A DNA stretch of 34,906 bases from Paenibacillus sp. HGH0039 (GTDB lineage: Bacteria > Bacillota > Bacilli > Paenibacillales > NBRC-103111). A program made the translations under genes and the position numbers. The number at the start of each line of letters is the position of its first letter. Positions within the stretch are counted from its first letter, which is position 1. The notes under the pieces were generated by a model, which was given only the letters and a program-made list of their open reading frames with translations, was not told the DNA's origin and searched no databases. This document shows positions 18,076-26,394 of this stretch, piece after piece. The stretch is from positions 126,215 to 161,120 of the forward strand of contig NZ_KE150413.1 of the NCBI RefSeq assembly GCF_000411255.1, in the 5' to 3' direction.

Positions 18076-18939
18076 ATGAACATTTTTGTGGCAGGCGCTA
18101 CGGGAGTAATCGGACGCCCCTTGCTTCCGCTCTTGGTAAAGGAAGGGCATACCGTATACGCCATGGTTCGCAGCGAGGCGGGGAAGGATGCTGTGCTGGC
18201 GCAAGGGGCTGTCCCGATGGAGGCGGATGCTTTCGACCGGGAAGGATTGATTGCGCAGCTTCGGAGGATACAGCCCGAGGTCGTGATTCATCAGCTTACG
18301 GCGCTTAGCGACTATAATCTGGAAGAGAACGCCCGGATCAGGAAGCAGGGCACGCGCAATCTGGTGGACGCCGCAAGAGAGGCGGGCGCCAGGAAAATGA
18401 TTGCCCAGAGCATTTCGTGGATGTATGAGCCGGGGGAGGGGCCTGCCGGAGAAGATGTGCCTCTTGATCTGGAGGCTCCGGAGCCGAGAAAGACGACGGT
18501 GGACGGCGTAGCCGCCCTGGAGCGTGCGGCGGCGGAGATGCCGGAGTCCGTCATTCTGCGGTACGGGCTGCTGTACGGCCCCGGAACCTGGTATGACCGG
18601 GACGGGGCTGTCGCCGGCAAGGTCCGCAGCGGCGAAGTGAAGGCGACCGAAGGCGTCAGCTCCCTGCTTCACGTGGAAGATGCGGCAAGAGCCGCATTGG
18701 CTGCGCTGGGGTGGCCCTCGGGGGCGGTCAACATCGTGGACGACGAGCCGGCCCCGAGCACGCTCTGGCTGCCCGCTTACGCTTCGGCGCTCGGAGCCCC
18801 CGAGCCGGAGTTCCAGCCGGGCCAGGGCCGGGGCGAACGCGGAGCGTCCAATGCCAAGGCCCGGCGCGAATACGGCTGGGAGCCCGTGTACCCGAGCTGG
18901 CGCGAAGGGTTTAAAGCCAGTCTGGCGCAAGGGAATTAA
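18076..18939 (+). CDS. NAD(P)-dependent epimerase/dehydratase (extended SDR family)
   Basis: This is a 287-residue cytoplasmic Rossmann protein. The nucleotide-binding loop is GATGVIG at residues 7-13, and a conserved basic position (VRSEAGK) after the second strand hints at NADP. The active region reads AQSISWMYEPGEG, with Ser and Tyr placed somewhat differently from the classical YxxxK, so it may belong to the atypical extended or NmrA-like SDRs. Substrate is not deducible. ATG 18076 is well supported by AGGAGGG. The gene is single, with a strong terminator 18 nt after the stop. Confidence 0.88.
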   Translation: MNIFVAGATGVIGRPLLPLLVKEGHTVYAMVRSEAGKDAVLAQGAVPMEADAFDREGLIAQLRRIQPEVVIHQLTALSDYNLEENARIRKQGTRNLVDAAREAGARKMIAQSISWMYEPGEGPAGEDVPLDLEAPEPRKTTVDGVAALERAAAEMPESVILRYGLLYGPGTWYDRDGAVAGKVRSGEVKATEGVSSLLHVEDAARAALAALGWPSGAVNIVDDEPAPSTLWLPAYASALGAPEPEFQPGQGRGERGASNAKARREYGWEPVYPSWREGFKASLAQGN

Positions 18940-18955
18940 GCGCGCCAGCTGATGG

Positions 18956-18990
18956 AAGGACCGGAGGAGTATGCGCCTCCGGTCCTTTTG
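18956..18990 (+). terminator. Intrinsic terminator after the SDR gene
   Basis: A 12-bp stem (18956-18967 with 18976-18987, loop of 8) is followed by TTGGTTT on the plus strand. It sits directly after the stop codon of the SDR gene. Confidence 0.85.
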
Positions 18991-19355
18991 GTTTGCGCGG
19001 CGGTCGGGCCTGTTTCGTACCGCGATCAGCCCGGGGCCCGCAGTGTGTGGCGCCGCGTTTCGGCGGTCCGGGCCGCAGGCCGCAGAATCGAGGCCCGGCG
19101 TCGGCCCGGTCCGAAAGCTGTCAGGTCCGGTGTTGGTTCAGCCGAAAGCTGCCAGGCCTCGCTTTGCCAGGATTGAAAGCTGCCCGAACCCACGGCCTTT
19201 GCCGCAGACACTGCCGGACGGCATGTGCGTGCAGGCATTTTTGAACGCAAGCTTGCGGCGCTCCGTGGCCGCTCATTCTGAGGCGTCCCGCCTACGGCCG
19301 TCCTGTCCGGGAACTGCCCCCGCAAGGAGCCCGATCGCACCCGCCGCCGAGTTCC
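18991..19355. other. GC-rich gene-poor stretch with 31-bp repeats
   Basis: Several short reading frames cross this segment on both strands, but none has a ribosome site, a recognisable product or consistent codon use. It contains three copies of a GAAAGCTG core at an exact 31-bp period (see the repeat at 19111). I see no RNA gene. Confidence 0.6.
19111..19185. repeat. Three degenerate repeats at 31-bp period
   Basis: The core GAAAGCTG[TC]C begins at 19113, 19144 and 19175. The first two copies share 14 of 15 bases (CCGAAAGCTG[TC]CAGG, 19111-19125 and 19142-19156). The third is shorter and more diverged. The period is not a multiple of three, which argues against a coding repeat. Confidence 0.8.
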
Positions 19356-19754
19356 TTACTGTCCCCACTTCAGGGACATCGTAAGGACGCAGCATGCGAG
19401 GTCTTGATCGCCTGGAGTCACGGTCATGACAAGTCCGCTCGGGGTGTAGCGGGCAGCCAGGACGGAGGAAATGGCGATGCTCTTCATAAGCCGGTCGACC
19501 TCCTGCTTGCGGCCGGCCTGCGCCGCTGTCATCAGCCGGCGGGCGAACGGCTCGTCGGACAGCCGGGCGAGGACCACATTGCCGTCGGCGAGCAGCTTGC
19601 GCAAAGAAGCGGCGGACGAGATCAACTGCTTCGGTTCGACGGGCGGGTATCCGGGATTTTCCGGAAGCCGGGGAAACGGGCCCGGTCCGGCAGGCAAACC
19701 GTGAACGGTCGGCACGAACGCGTGGGGAAAGTAGGGATAAGGGGGGCTGTACAT
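19356..19754 (-). CDS. Small Pro/Tyr-rich protein, possibly YuzC-like spore coat component
   Basis: This protein of 132 residues has a proline/tyrosine/phenylalanine-rich N-terminus (MYSPPYPYFPHAFVPTVHG...) and a helical C-terminal half (SAASLRKLLADGNVVLARL...RRLMTAAQAGRKQEVDRLMKSI...YTPSGLVMTV). That layout, a Tyr/Pro head followed by a short helical domain ending in a Thr-Pro-x-Gly strand, resembles the inner-coat-associated YuzC proteins of Bacillales as I recall them. The match is from memory and uncertain. The ATG at 19754 is preceded by AAAAGGAG about 10 nt away; the frame is open further upstream but lacks support. No signal peptide or membrane segment is seen. Confidence 0.65.
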   Translation of the reverse strand: MYSPPYPYFPHAFVPTVHGLPAGPGPFPRLPENPGYPPVEPKQLISSAASLRKLLADGNVVLARLSDEPFARRLMTAAQAGRKQEVDRLMKSIAISSVLAARYTPSGLVMTVTPGDQDLACCVLTMSLKWGQ

Positions 19755-19890
19755 GCTTACAGACTCCTTTTCGGTCGTTCTTTTGTTCAGTTTATGAAAA
19801 ATCGGGGGGGTTGGTGTCCCGCCGGTCCCCCTGGACCTCAGACGGGGAAGAATTACCTTCGCAGGTCCAATGCGGACAGTCAATATCTGG

Positions 19891-19899
19891 TGATATACT
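19891..19899 (+). promoter_or_regulatory. Candidate extended -10 promoter of the DUF4097 gene
   Basis: TGA-TATACT forms an extended -10 element 67 nt before the start codon. No good -35 is seen at 16-18 nt upstream. Confidence 0.35.
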
Positions 19900-19965
19900 T
19901 GGAAAGCGAGGTAAGGCTCGGCTGGATTCAAGAACAATGTCGGTTGATTGGAGTGGAACGATTAC

Positions 19966-20928
19966 ATGAGAAGAAATATGGGTTTTCTGCTGATTGGCGC
20001 GGGGGTGCTGGCGCTGCTGTATTACTTTAATCCGGTGGGTGTGTTCTCCTGGAACGGACTTTCTTTCAAAACGCAGGACATACATCTAGAAAAAACGGCG
20101 GAAGCGGCTTCCCTACAAAATATTACCGTAGAGACAGGAAGCGCCGATACCAGAATCGTCAAAGGCGAAGGGGACCAAGTGAATGTACGCCTGGACGGCA
20201 GTGTCAGCAAAAACCAGGCGGAGAAATTTCAGCTCAAGGTCGATGCCAAAGGCGATACGTTATCGGTCGGAATTGAGGAACCTAACGAAATCGGAGTAGG
20301 CGTGACGATTATCAACGTAGAGCTGGTAGTGGAATTGCCGGAGAAAAACTGGAAGTCTGTCCGGGTACAATCCGGGAGCGGCAATATCGACCTCGAATCT
20401 CTGAAAGGAGATTCCGTTGAAACCAAAGCGGGAAGCGGCGACACCTCTTTCCGTGAGATTAAATCCACCAAGCTGGTTGCGAATGCGGGAAGCGGCAATA
20501 TTTACGTGGCTGACGTTCAGGGAGACGCTGTTACGCTAAAAGCGGACTCCGGCGATATCAGAGCCGAACAGTATGCGGCGAACGACCTGAAATTCGAAGG
20601 GCACAGTGGCAATGTCGAGCTTAAGCAGGGCAAGGCCTCTCTGCAAGGGGAGACGCATTCCGGCGACATCCGCGTGGAAGCGGGCGAGCTTCTGCGGGAC
20701 GCGGATCTCAAATCCGGCAGCGGCAGCGTGAAGATAGAACTGACCGAGGAGCCCAAATCGCTGGCCGTCGACTTCGAGGGCGGCAGCGGCAACGGAAGCG
20801 TCGACTGGGAAGCCTTCTCTTATGAAGAGAAGAACGATAAGAAAGACCGGCTGAAAGGTAAATTCGGCAGCGGCGAAGTGAAGCTCAAAGTAAGAACCGG
20901 TTCCGGCGATTTTCAGCTGGTGAAATAA
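19966..20928 (+). CDS. DUF4097 beta-repeat protein, LiaG-like, membrane-anchored
   Basis: This is a 320-residue protein. After MRRN there is one hydrophobic segment (about residues 5-23, GFLLIGAGVLALLYYF), probably an uncleaved anchor. The rest is a right-handed beta-repeat array with the recurring phrase GSGNI / GSGDT / DSGDI / HSGNV / GSGEV about every 18-22 residues, the DUF4097 signature. In Bacillus, LiaG of this family is encoded with the LiaFSR envelope-stress system, but no such partners are here, so the role is unknown. The ATG at 19966 follows TTGGAGTGG; a TTG at 19948 lies within that site. The gene converges on a GNAT gene with a hairpin between them. Confidence 0.88.
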   Translation: MRRNMGFLLIGAGVLALLYYFNPVGVFSWNGLSFKTQDIHLEKTAEAASLQNITVETGSADTRIVKGEGDQVNVRLDGSVSKNQAEKFQLKVDAKGDTLSVGIEEPNEIGVGVTIINVELVVELPEKNWKSVRVQSGSGNIDLESLKGDSVETKAGSGDTSFREIKSTKLVANAGSGNIYVADVQGDAVTLKADSGDIRAEQYAANDLKFEGHSGNVELKQGKASLQGETHSGDIRVEAGELLRDADLKSGSGSVKIELTEEPKSLAVDFEGGSGNGSVDWEAFSYEEKNDKKDRLKGKFGSGEVKLKVRTGSGDFQLVK

Positions 20929-20955
20929 TTTAGGGCATTAAACAATTCACGAACA

Positions 20956-20990
20956 AAGGTCTTGACCCGGAAATGGGTTAAGGCTTTTTT
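20956..20990 (+). terminator. Terminator after the DUF4097 gene
   Basis: A 13-pair stem including G-U pairs (20956-20968 with 20975-20987) ends in a run of six T. It abuts the stop codon of the convergent GNAT gene at 20992. Confidence 0.75.
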
Positions 20991-20991
20991 G

Positions 20992-21441
20992 CTAGCAGTC
21001 GAACTTTTTTATAAAATTCTTTTGATCCTTTGTAAACGCATAGCCGCGGTTTTCATAGAATCTGTGAGCCGCTGTCCGGCTCGGATGGGATAATAATTTG
21101 ATTCCATAAAATCCGTTGGTCTTCCCCCAGGCTTCAAGACTCTCGATCAACATATGGCCTGCGCCCTGATTTCGGAACGTTTCTTTCACTACAAATCCCA
21201 AGACGTTGACTAATGAATCGGAAAAAAGCAGTTCATAGGGGCTTCCATGGATATATCCGATAACTTCCTCGTCTTGTTCACAAACAAAAATGATATCGTT
21301 TGTTTTTTTGGTGATGATTTCAATTTTTTCTTTTACTTTTTGTTCAGAAAATGAATGCAGGGTCGGATTGAAGTCTTGGTTTAACACATAAATAGCCGGA
21401 TAATCGGATAATCGGATTTCCCTGACCTTTTTTTCTTTCAT
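20992..21441 (-). CDS. GNAT family N-acetyltransferase
   Basis: This is a 149-residue acetyltransferase. The acetyl-CoA binding motif A is visible as VLGFVVKETFRNQGAGHMLIESLEAW, containing the R/Q-x-x-G-x-G/A pattern. Motif B follows as KLLSHPSRTAAHRFYENRGYAFTKDQKNFIKK. Substrate cannot be assigned. I place the start at ATG 21441, preceded by GGGAGG at 10 nt. An upstream ATG at 21465 would add eight Gly-rich residues that merely translate the ribosome site. GC content is somewhat lower than that of its neighbours. Confidence 0.87.
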   Translation of the reverse strand: MKEKKVREIRLSDYPAIYVLNQDFNPTLHSFSEQKVKEKIEIITKKTNDIIFVCEQDEEVIGYIHGSPYELLFSDSLVNVLGFVVKETFRNQGAGHMLIESLEAWGKTNGFYGIKLLSHPSRTAAHRFYENRGYAFTKDQKNFIKKFDC

Positions 21442-21547
21442 TTTTCCGCCGCCTCCCGTTCTCATTTGAGTTTGCCAAGATTCTCGGAAAATAGAAAGGC
21501 TAAAAAATGGTTAATAATAAAAAGAACAGATTAGGAGGAGGCCAAAC

Positions 21548-21832
21548 ATGAGAGAAACGATCAAACAAGGCAACGGCTACGCGGTGATGGAAAACGGGGA
21601 AGCGGTCGCTGAAATTACGTATCAGCCCCTGGGCGAAGAGTCGCTGGTGATCGATCATACTTTCGTATCCGAATCCCTGCGGGGCCAGAAAGTCGGCGAA
21701 GAGCTGGTCCGGGCTGTCGTCGATCAGGCAAGGAAAGAGAACAAAACGGTCGTTCCGGCCTGTTCGTACGCGCACGCCCTTTTCAAGCGGCACAAGGAAT
21801 ATCACGATATTTGGCGGCGTGAAGAAGAATAG
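21548..21832 (+). CDS. Small GNAT-like N-acetyltransferase (YjdJ/COG2388 type)
   Basis: This is a 94-residue single-domain protein. GEAVAEITYQPLGEESLVIDHTFVSESLRGQKVGEELVRAVVDQARKE followed by VVPACSYAHALFKRHKEYHDI is the standard pattern of the small GNAT-like family. His-Thr-Phe-Val and the Arg-Gly-Gln-Lys-Val-Gly loop contact CoA in that family. AGGAGGCC is placed ideally before ATG 21548. The gene stands alone between the divergent GNAT and a terminator at 21931. Confidence 0.9.
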   Translation: MRETIKQGNGYAVMENGEAVAEITYQPLGEESLVIDHTFVSESLRGQKVGEELVRAVVDQARKENKTVVPACSYAHALFKRHKEYHDIWRREEE

Positions 21833-21930
21833 ACTTTAGCGGCGAAAGCATGTGTACCCGGCGGGTATTTTGCATCGGGGAACAGGATTTGGAACGGGGC
21901 CGTGGGAATGGTTCCCGGGCAATTTGACGT

Positions 21931-21965
21931 AAGCGTTCATTCCAGACGGAATGGCGCTTTTTTTG
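21931..21965 (+). terminator. Terminator after the small GNAT gene
   Basis: AAGCG-TT-CATTCC pairs with GGAATG-G-CGCTT around a 4-nt loop (21931-21943 with 21948-21959) and runs into a T tract. It lies about 100 nt after the stop. Confidence 0.78.
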
Positions 21966-22141
21966 TGGGCCGATTCTTTAATCTTCTCCCTAAATTCAAT
22001 AGATTTATCCCTACTTTTGGTTATCTGCCCGTGTTTAAATGGAAGTAGGAAAGGGCTTTCATTCCTTTCGCCAACCGTTTTTATATCCATGAGGAGGTGG
22101 GAAGACGCTCCGCACTTCGGATGCAGCATGCATTCCATTCC

Positions 22142-22157
22142 GCGTTCCCCGGAACGC
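22142..22157 (+). promoter_or_regulatory. 16-bp inverted repeat just before the chitinase ribosome site
   Basis: GCGTTCC and GGAACGC form perfect 7-bp arms around CC. It ends 15 nt before AGGAGGG. It could be a repressor operator or an mRNA hairpin. The rest of 21960-22141 shows no gene and no clear promoter. Confidence 0.4.
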
Positions 22158-22187
22158 AGATCAACCAATTCAGGAGGGATCTCATTT

Positions 22188-23948
22188 ATGAAAAAGATTT
22201 TAACCGGTCCAAAATCGGTTGTGAAGAAAACCGCCGGTTTTCTGCTGACCGCAACTTTGTTCGCCTCTTTAATTCCCGCAATGGCTTCGGCGGCCGATCG
22301 CGGAGCTTGGGCGGCATCGATTTCCTACGCGGTGGGCGATACGGTCACATACAGCGGCAAAACTTATCAGGTCGTACAGCCGCATACGTCGTTAAACGGC
22401 TGGGAGCCGCCTAACGTTCCCGCCCTGTGGAAAGAAGTTCAAGGCGGAGGAACAGTCGACAACCAGGCTCCTACAGCGCCGACAGGCCTGAAGGTTTCCG
22501 GAACGACGACTTCCACCAGTATCACGCTGGCCTGGAATCCGTCCACCGATAATGTCGGTGTTACGGGCTACGATATTTACAGAGACACTACGCTTGTTGG
22601 AAGCGTTTCCGGAAGTGCGCTGACTTACACGAACACGGGATTGACCCCGAATACGGCATATTCGTACACAGTGAAAGCGAAAGACGCCGCAGGCAACGTG
22701 TCGGCGGCAAGCAGCGCGCTCAGCGTGACTACACTGCCTACGAGCGGAGGCTCCGATACACAAGCGCCGACAGCACCGGGCAATCTGGCTGCGACCGGCT
22801 CGACCACGTCCAGCGTCTCCTTGTCCTGGAGCGCTGCAACGGATAACGTCGGCGTCACCCAATACGAAGTGTACAATAACGGTGCCCTCGCGCAGACGGT
22901 AACAGGCTTGACCGCTACCGTAACGGGCTTGTCGGCCGATACTTCCTACACCTTCACGGTGAAGGCGAAAGACGCGGCCGGCAACGTATCTCCGGCCAGT
23001 GCGGCAGTTACGGCCAAAACCCAGCCGACCGGCGGAGGCGGAGGCGGACAGCTGCCGAAGCACATCGTGACCGGTTACTGGCAGAACTTCGTTAACGGAG
23101 CGAAGAACCTCAAGCTGAGCGAAGTGCCGGCCGAGTACGACATCATTGCCGTATCTTTCGCGGAGATGGACCGCACCAAGCCGGGCGGCGTCACCTTCGG
23201 CATTGATCCCGATCTGTCCAAAGCTCTCGGCGGTTACAGCAATGCGGATCTGATTAACGATATCAAAGCGAAAAAGGCGCAGGGCAAGAAAGTCATCCTG
23301 TCCATCGGGGGCGAGAAAGGCAACATCGACCTCGGCAGCGCTTCGCCGAACGTGTCCAACTTTGTCAGCACCATGTCCGGTCTTATTACGGAATATGGAT
23401 TTGACGGCCTCGACGTGGATCTGGAGCACGGCTTCAACGTTCCGAACCTGACCACGGCGGTCCGCCAGATTCAGGGGAAAGTCGGTTCCGGCTTCGTCCT
23501 GACCATGGCTCCGCAAACGATCGACATGCAGAACAACCAAACGAGCTACATCCAGTTCTACAACAATGTGAAAGACATTACGACAGTCATCAACACCCAG
23601 TTCTACAATTCCGGCTGTATGCTCGGCCGTGACGGCAAGTGCTACTCGCAGGGAACCGTCGACTTCCTGACGGCTCTTACGGACCTCGCGATCCAGTGGG
23701 TACAGCCTAGCCAGCTCGGTATCGGCGTTCCGGCAACCTCTTCGGCTGCGGGCGGCGGTTATGTATCCGCATCGGTCGTGAACAACGCGCTGAACTGCCT
23801 GGCAACCGGCAACAGCTGCGGAACCTACAAGCCGGTAGCGAAATATCCGGACATTCGCGGCGCCATGACCTGGTCCATCAACTGGGATGGCATGAACAGC
23901 TACAACTTCGCGAAAACGGTCAAACCTTTCCTTAACCAGCTGCCTTAA
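22188..23948 (+). CDS. Secreted GH18 chitinase with CBM5/12 and two fibronectin type III domains
   Basis: This is a 586-residue exported endochitinase. The signal peptide is about 1-35 (IPAMASA-A). A small chitin-binding CBM5/12 module (AWAASISYAVGDTVTYSGKTYQ...GWEPPNVPALWKEV, about 38-84) is followed by two fibronectin III domains (about 93-180 and 188-275, each ending in YTVKAKDAAGNVS or YTFTVKAKDAAGNVS) and a Gly-rich linker. The GH18 barrel runs from about 285 to the end. The catalytic motif DGLDVDLE is intact, with acid Glu413. The layout resembles the chitinase D type of Bacillales. ATG 22188 is fixed by AGGAGGG and the signal peptide. A very strong terminator follows. Its products are N-acetylglucosamine oligomers. 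Confidence 0.96.
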   Translation: MKKILTGPKSVVKKTAGFLLTATLFASLIPAMASAADRGAWAASISYAVGDTVTYSGKTYQVVQPHTSLNGWEPPNVPALWKEVQGGGTVDNQAPTAPTGLKVSGTTTSTSITLAWNPSTDNVGVTGYDIYRDTTLVGSVSGSALTYTNTGLTPNTAYSYTVKAKDAAGNVSAASSALSVTTLPTSGGSDTQAPTAPGNLAATGSTTSSVSLSWSAATDNVGVTQYEVYNNGALAQTVTGLTATVTGLSADTSYTFTVKAKDAAGNVSPASAAVTAKTQPTGGGGGGQLPKHIVTGYWQNFVNGAKNLKLSEVPAEYDIIAVSFAEMDRTKPGGVTFGIDPDLSKALGGYSNADLINDIKAKKAQGKKVILSIGGEKGNIDLGSASPNVSNFVSTMSGLITEYGFDGLDVDLEHGFNVPNLTTAVRQIQGKVGSGFVLTMAPQTIDMQNNQTSYIQFYNNVKDITTVINTQFYNSGCMLGRDGKCYSQGTVDFLTALTDLAIQWVQPSQLGIGVPATSSAAGGGYVSASVVNNALNCLATGNSCGTYKPVAKYPDIRGAMTWSINWDGMNSYNFAKTVKPFLNQLP

Positions 23949-23980
23949 TGTCCGTCTTCAGGTAAGCGCGGATTTGCTCT

Positions 23981-24022
23981 AAAGACTTCCCGACGATCCA
24001 CGTCGGGAAGTCTTTTATTTTT
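23981..24022 (+). terminator. Strong terminator after the chitinase
   Basis: A perfect 15-bp stem (23981-23995 with 24001-24015, loop of 5) is followed by a T-rich tail. Confidence 0.95.
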
Positions 24023-24032
24023 GTAAGAAAAG

Positions 24033-24097
24033 TTTAAGGAAAATTCAAACATTCTTTATAAAGAATACATTACTCGCTAATGAGAACTTGATACAAT
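24033..24097 (+). promoter_or_regulatory. Candidate PhoP box and -10 element of the second GDPD gene
   Basis: Four hexamers stand at exact 11-bp steps: TTTAAG (24033), TTCAAA (24044), TTTATA (24055) and TACATT (24066). Their matches to the Bacillus PhoP unit TT[ACT]A[CT]A are 4, 5, 6 and 4 of 6. A good -10, TACAAT (24092-24097), follows without a recognisable -35, as expected of an activator-dependent promoter. Transcription would start near 24104. The AT-rich context makes chance matches easier. Confidence 0.5.
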
Positions 24098-24178
24098 GAG
24101 GTGTATCCACCATAATCTTCAAATACACACGGGATTATCGGGGTGGGGAATATTTCACCACATGTAAGGGGGAGAGCC

Positions 24179-26233
24179 GTGCAGCAACCGGCAAGATTTT
24201 TCAAGTACCTGAAACCTTCCACAGGGAAAGAGCGCAAACAGTCGACACGTCGTAGGAACATTTTCTATGTGGGAGTTACGTTGGCACTGGTGGGCATGGC
24301 GGTTCCGTTTCGTGCGGGGATGCCGCAGGCTCACATGGCCGATGCAGGAAGTCAGGCGCTTGGAAGCGGCACGACGATTGCAGGCGGAACCCCGGATCAC
24401 CCGAACATCTTATCAGATAAAACGAAACAAACCGGAGCTGCAACAGAGGCAGCTTCCACCGGAAGGGGCGGGACGCCTCCACCCGTCGGGGCGGGCGCCG
24501 GTGTCGCAGCGCAGCCGGTGAAACCGCCTCCGGCACCCGGAAGCAGGCTCGTGCAGGTCACGGAGCCGGAGACGGGCATCGCCATCGCGCCGACTATCGT
24601 GACGGAGCTGCGCAGCAAGGAGCAGCTGGAGGAGCTGTCCGGTCCGGCGAAGCCCGCCACGGTCATTCTCCATGTGAGCAGCGGACTCCGGATTACGGAC
24701 CCTTCCGGCAAAACGGAGCTGGGTACGCTCGAGGCCGTCCTGGACGGGCTGGGCCGCCGGATGATCCCGGCTTTCTACGTCCGGGACGGAGAGACGGCGG
24801 ACCGCGTGGCCGGCCTGCTTAAGAAGAGCGGCATCGAGGACGCTTTCGTCGTGTCCGACCAAGGCGAGCTCGTCAAGCGGGCCAGAACGCTTTATCCGGC
24901 CGTGCGCGGCATCGTGGATTTCAGCTCGGCCGGGAATTTGTCGGCGGACGATCTGCTGAACATCCGCCGCAAAACGACGGCCAGTCTGGCCAAGATCGCC
25001 ATTCTGCCCGGGGCCTCGGCCTCCCGTTCCTCCGTCGCGTACCTTCAGCAAAGGCTGATCGTCGTCTGGACGAAGGAGGCGGGGACGAAAACCAGCCCGG
25101 AGCTGGGTCTGCACACGCTGATTACGGCGGGGGTTAACGGGATTGTGACCGATTCGCCCAAGGCGGCCTACAAAGCCCTGAAAGTGTATTCTCACGGGAA
25201 TACACTGATCCGCAAGCCGTACATCATCGGTCACCGGGGAATGCCGTCGAAGGCTCCCGAGAACACGATCGTTTCCAACCGTCTCGGCCTGGAGGCGGGA
25301 GCGGATTTTATCGAGAACGATATGTACCTGACAAAAGACGGCCGGCTCGTGATCATTCACGATCCTTTGCTCGAAAGCACGACCAATGGCAAAGGCAAGG
25401 TCGAGGACTTTACCCTGGCCCAGCTGAAAAAGCTGAACGCCAACAAACCATATCCGGCCGGATTCCCGTACGTCCAGATACCGACGCTCGAAGAGCAGAT
25501 CGATCTCGCCCGCAGCCAGGGCAAGATGATTATGGCTGAGATGAAATCGAAGAACCCGGCGGCGATGGATGCTTTTGTTAAGGTGGTTAAAGATAAAGGC
25601 GCCGAAGATCTGATTAACACGATGGCTTTCAATCCGGACCAACTGAAACGTCTCTCCGAGCTGATGCCCGAAATGCCGATGGGGCTGCTGACCGGGGAAA
25701 CCGCCAATGAGGCGAATATCGACGGGTCGCTGACCAACACGCTGCGGCTGATGCAGCTGAGAAATACCACCTTCAATACCACTTACAAAGGGCTGGGTCC
25801 GAACTTTATGGAAGCCGCCAAGCACCGGGGAGTTCTGATCTCTCCTTGGACGTTTAACGACAAAAGCAATTTTGCGAAATTTTTCTGTTACGGCGCGTTC
25901 GGCCTTACGACGGACTACGCGTTCTGGGCTTCGGATTGGGCGGCCTACGTTAAACCGGTACAGGACCATATCGTCGTCGGCAACTACGAAAGCAAGGACC
26001 TGTCCGTGCTTGTAGAAACGTTCAAAGGCGACCGGCTGGAGAAAGCGGCCGATGTGATTCTGCTCGACGGCGAAAGCAGCGTGGAAGCTTACGGAAGCCG
26101 GATCACGGCGAAAAGACCGGGCAAAGCTCACGCTCTTCTGAGATATACGGCGGTCATCGACGGCGGCAGCAAGTACGACTTGTACACGCAGCCCATCACG
26201 CTGGAAGTTCGGGAAATTAAAGAACCGAGCTGA
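24179..26233 (+). CDS. Membrane-anchored or exported GDPD protein with tandem pseudo-GDPD and GDPD barrels
   Basis: This protein of 684 residues is predicted to hydrolyse glycerophosphodiesters outside the membrane. A Lys/Arg-rich N-terminus precedes one hydrophobic segment (about 27-44). A Gly/Pro/Ala-rich linker runs to about 121. Residues 122-345 form a GDPD-like barrel without HRG or APENT that ends in GVNGIVTDSPKAAYKAL. The intact GDPD barrel (about 349-590) has HRG at 352 followed by APENT, then FIENDMYLTKDG and IHD. An Ig-like domain closes the protein. It is a close paralogue of the core of the 5952-11435 protein but lacks the carbohydrate-binding, sandwich and SLH parts. I place the start at GTG 24179 behind AAGGGGGAG; a GTG at 24143 is the alternative. 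Candidate PhoP sites precede it. Confidence 0.9.
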   Translation: MQQPARFFKYLKPSTGKERKQSTRRRNIFYVGVTLALVGMAVPFRAGMPQAHMADAGSQALGSGTTIAGGTPDHPNILSDKTKQTGAATEAASTGRGGTPPPVGAGAGVAAQPVKPPPAPGSRLVQVTEPETGIAIAPTIVTELRSKEQLEELSGPAKPATVILHVSSGLRITDPSGKTELGTLEAVLDGLGRRMIPAFYVRDGETADRVAGLLKKSGIEDAFVVSDQGELVKRARTLYPAVRGIVDFSSAGNLSADDLLNIRRKTTASLAKIAILPGASASRSSVAYLQQRLIVVWTKEAGTKTSPELGLHTLITAGVNGIVTDSPKAAYKALKVYSHGNTLIRKPYIIGHRGMPSKAPENTIVSNRLGLEAGADFIENDMYLTKDGRLVIIHDPLLESTTNGKGKVEDFTLAQLKKLNANKPYPAGFPYVQIPTLEEQIDLARSQGKMIMAEMKSKNPAAMDAFVKVVKDKGAEDLINTMAFNPDQLKRLSELMPEMPMGLLTGETANEANIDGSLTNTLRLMQLRNTTFNTTYKGLGPNFMEAAKHRGVLISPWTFNDKSNFAKFFCYGAFGLTTDYAFWASDWAAYVKPVQDHIVVGNYESKDLSVLVETFKGDRLEKAADVILLDGESSVEAYGSRITAKRPGKAHALLRYTAVIDGGSKYDLYTQPITLEVREIKEPS

Positions 26234-26281
26234 CCGAAACCTGTTCTTTCGAACCGCGCGTTGGAAGCTTACGCTAGGGGG

Positions 26282-26320
26282 AAAAGCGCACGATCCTGCG
26301 GGATCTGTGCGCTTTTTTTC
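26282..26320 (+). terminator. Terminator after the second GDPD gene
   Basis: A 15-pair stem with a single bulged T (26282-26296 with 26301-26316) has a 4-nt loop and continues into a T run. Confidence 0.88.
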
Positions 26321-26341
26321 ATCGGAGAAGACGGAAACGCG

Positions 26342-26376
26342 AAAAAAGCCCCGGTTTCCTCGGGAGGAAACGCGGG
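26342..26376 (-). terminator. Terminator of the diiron/STAS-like operon
   Basis: GTTTCC and GGAAAC arms (26354-26359 with 26366-26371), extended by partial GC pairing, stand next to six A (26342-26347). Those A's are a U tract on the minus strand. Confidence 0.65.
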
Positions 26377-26394
26377 ACTCGGGTCGTTCGGCCG

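Noticed and set aside
18971-19384. Several 70-137-residue frames in the GC-rich spacer after the SDR gene
   Set aside because: They overlap each other on both strands, lack ribosome sites and show no recognisable sequence.
24413-26131. A 572-residue open frame opposite the second GDPD gene
   Set aside because: This is a shadow of the GDPD coding sequence, rich in Arg, His and Gln and without domains.
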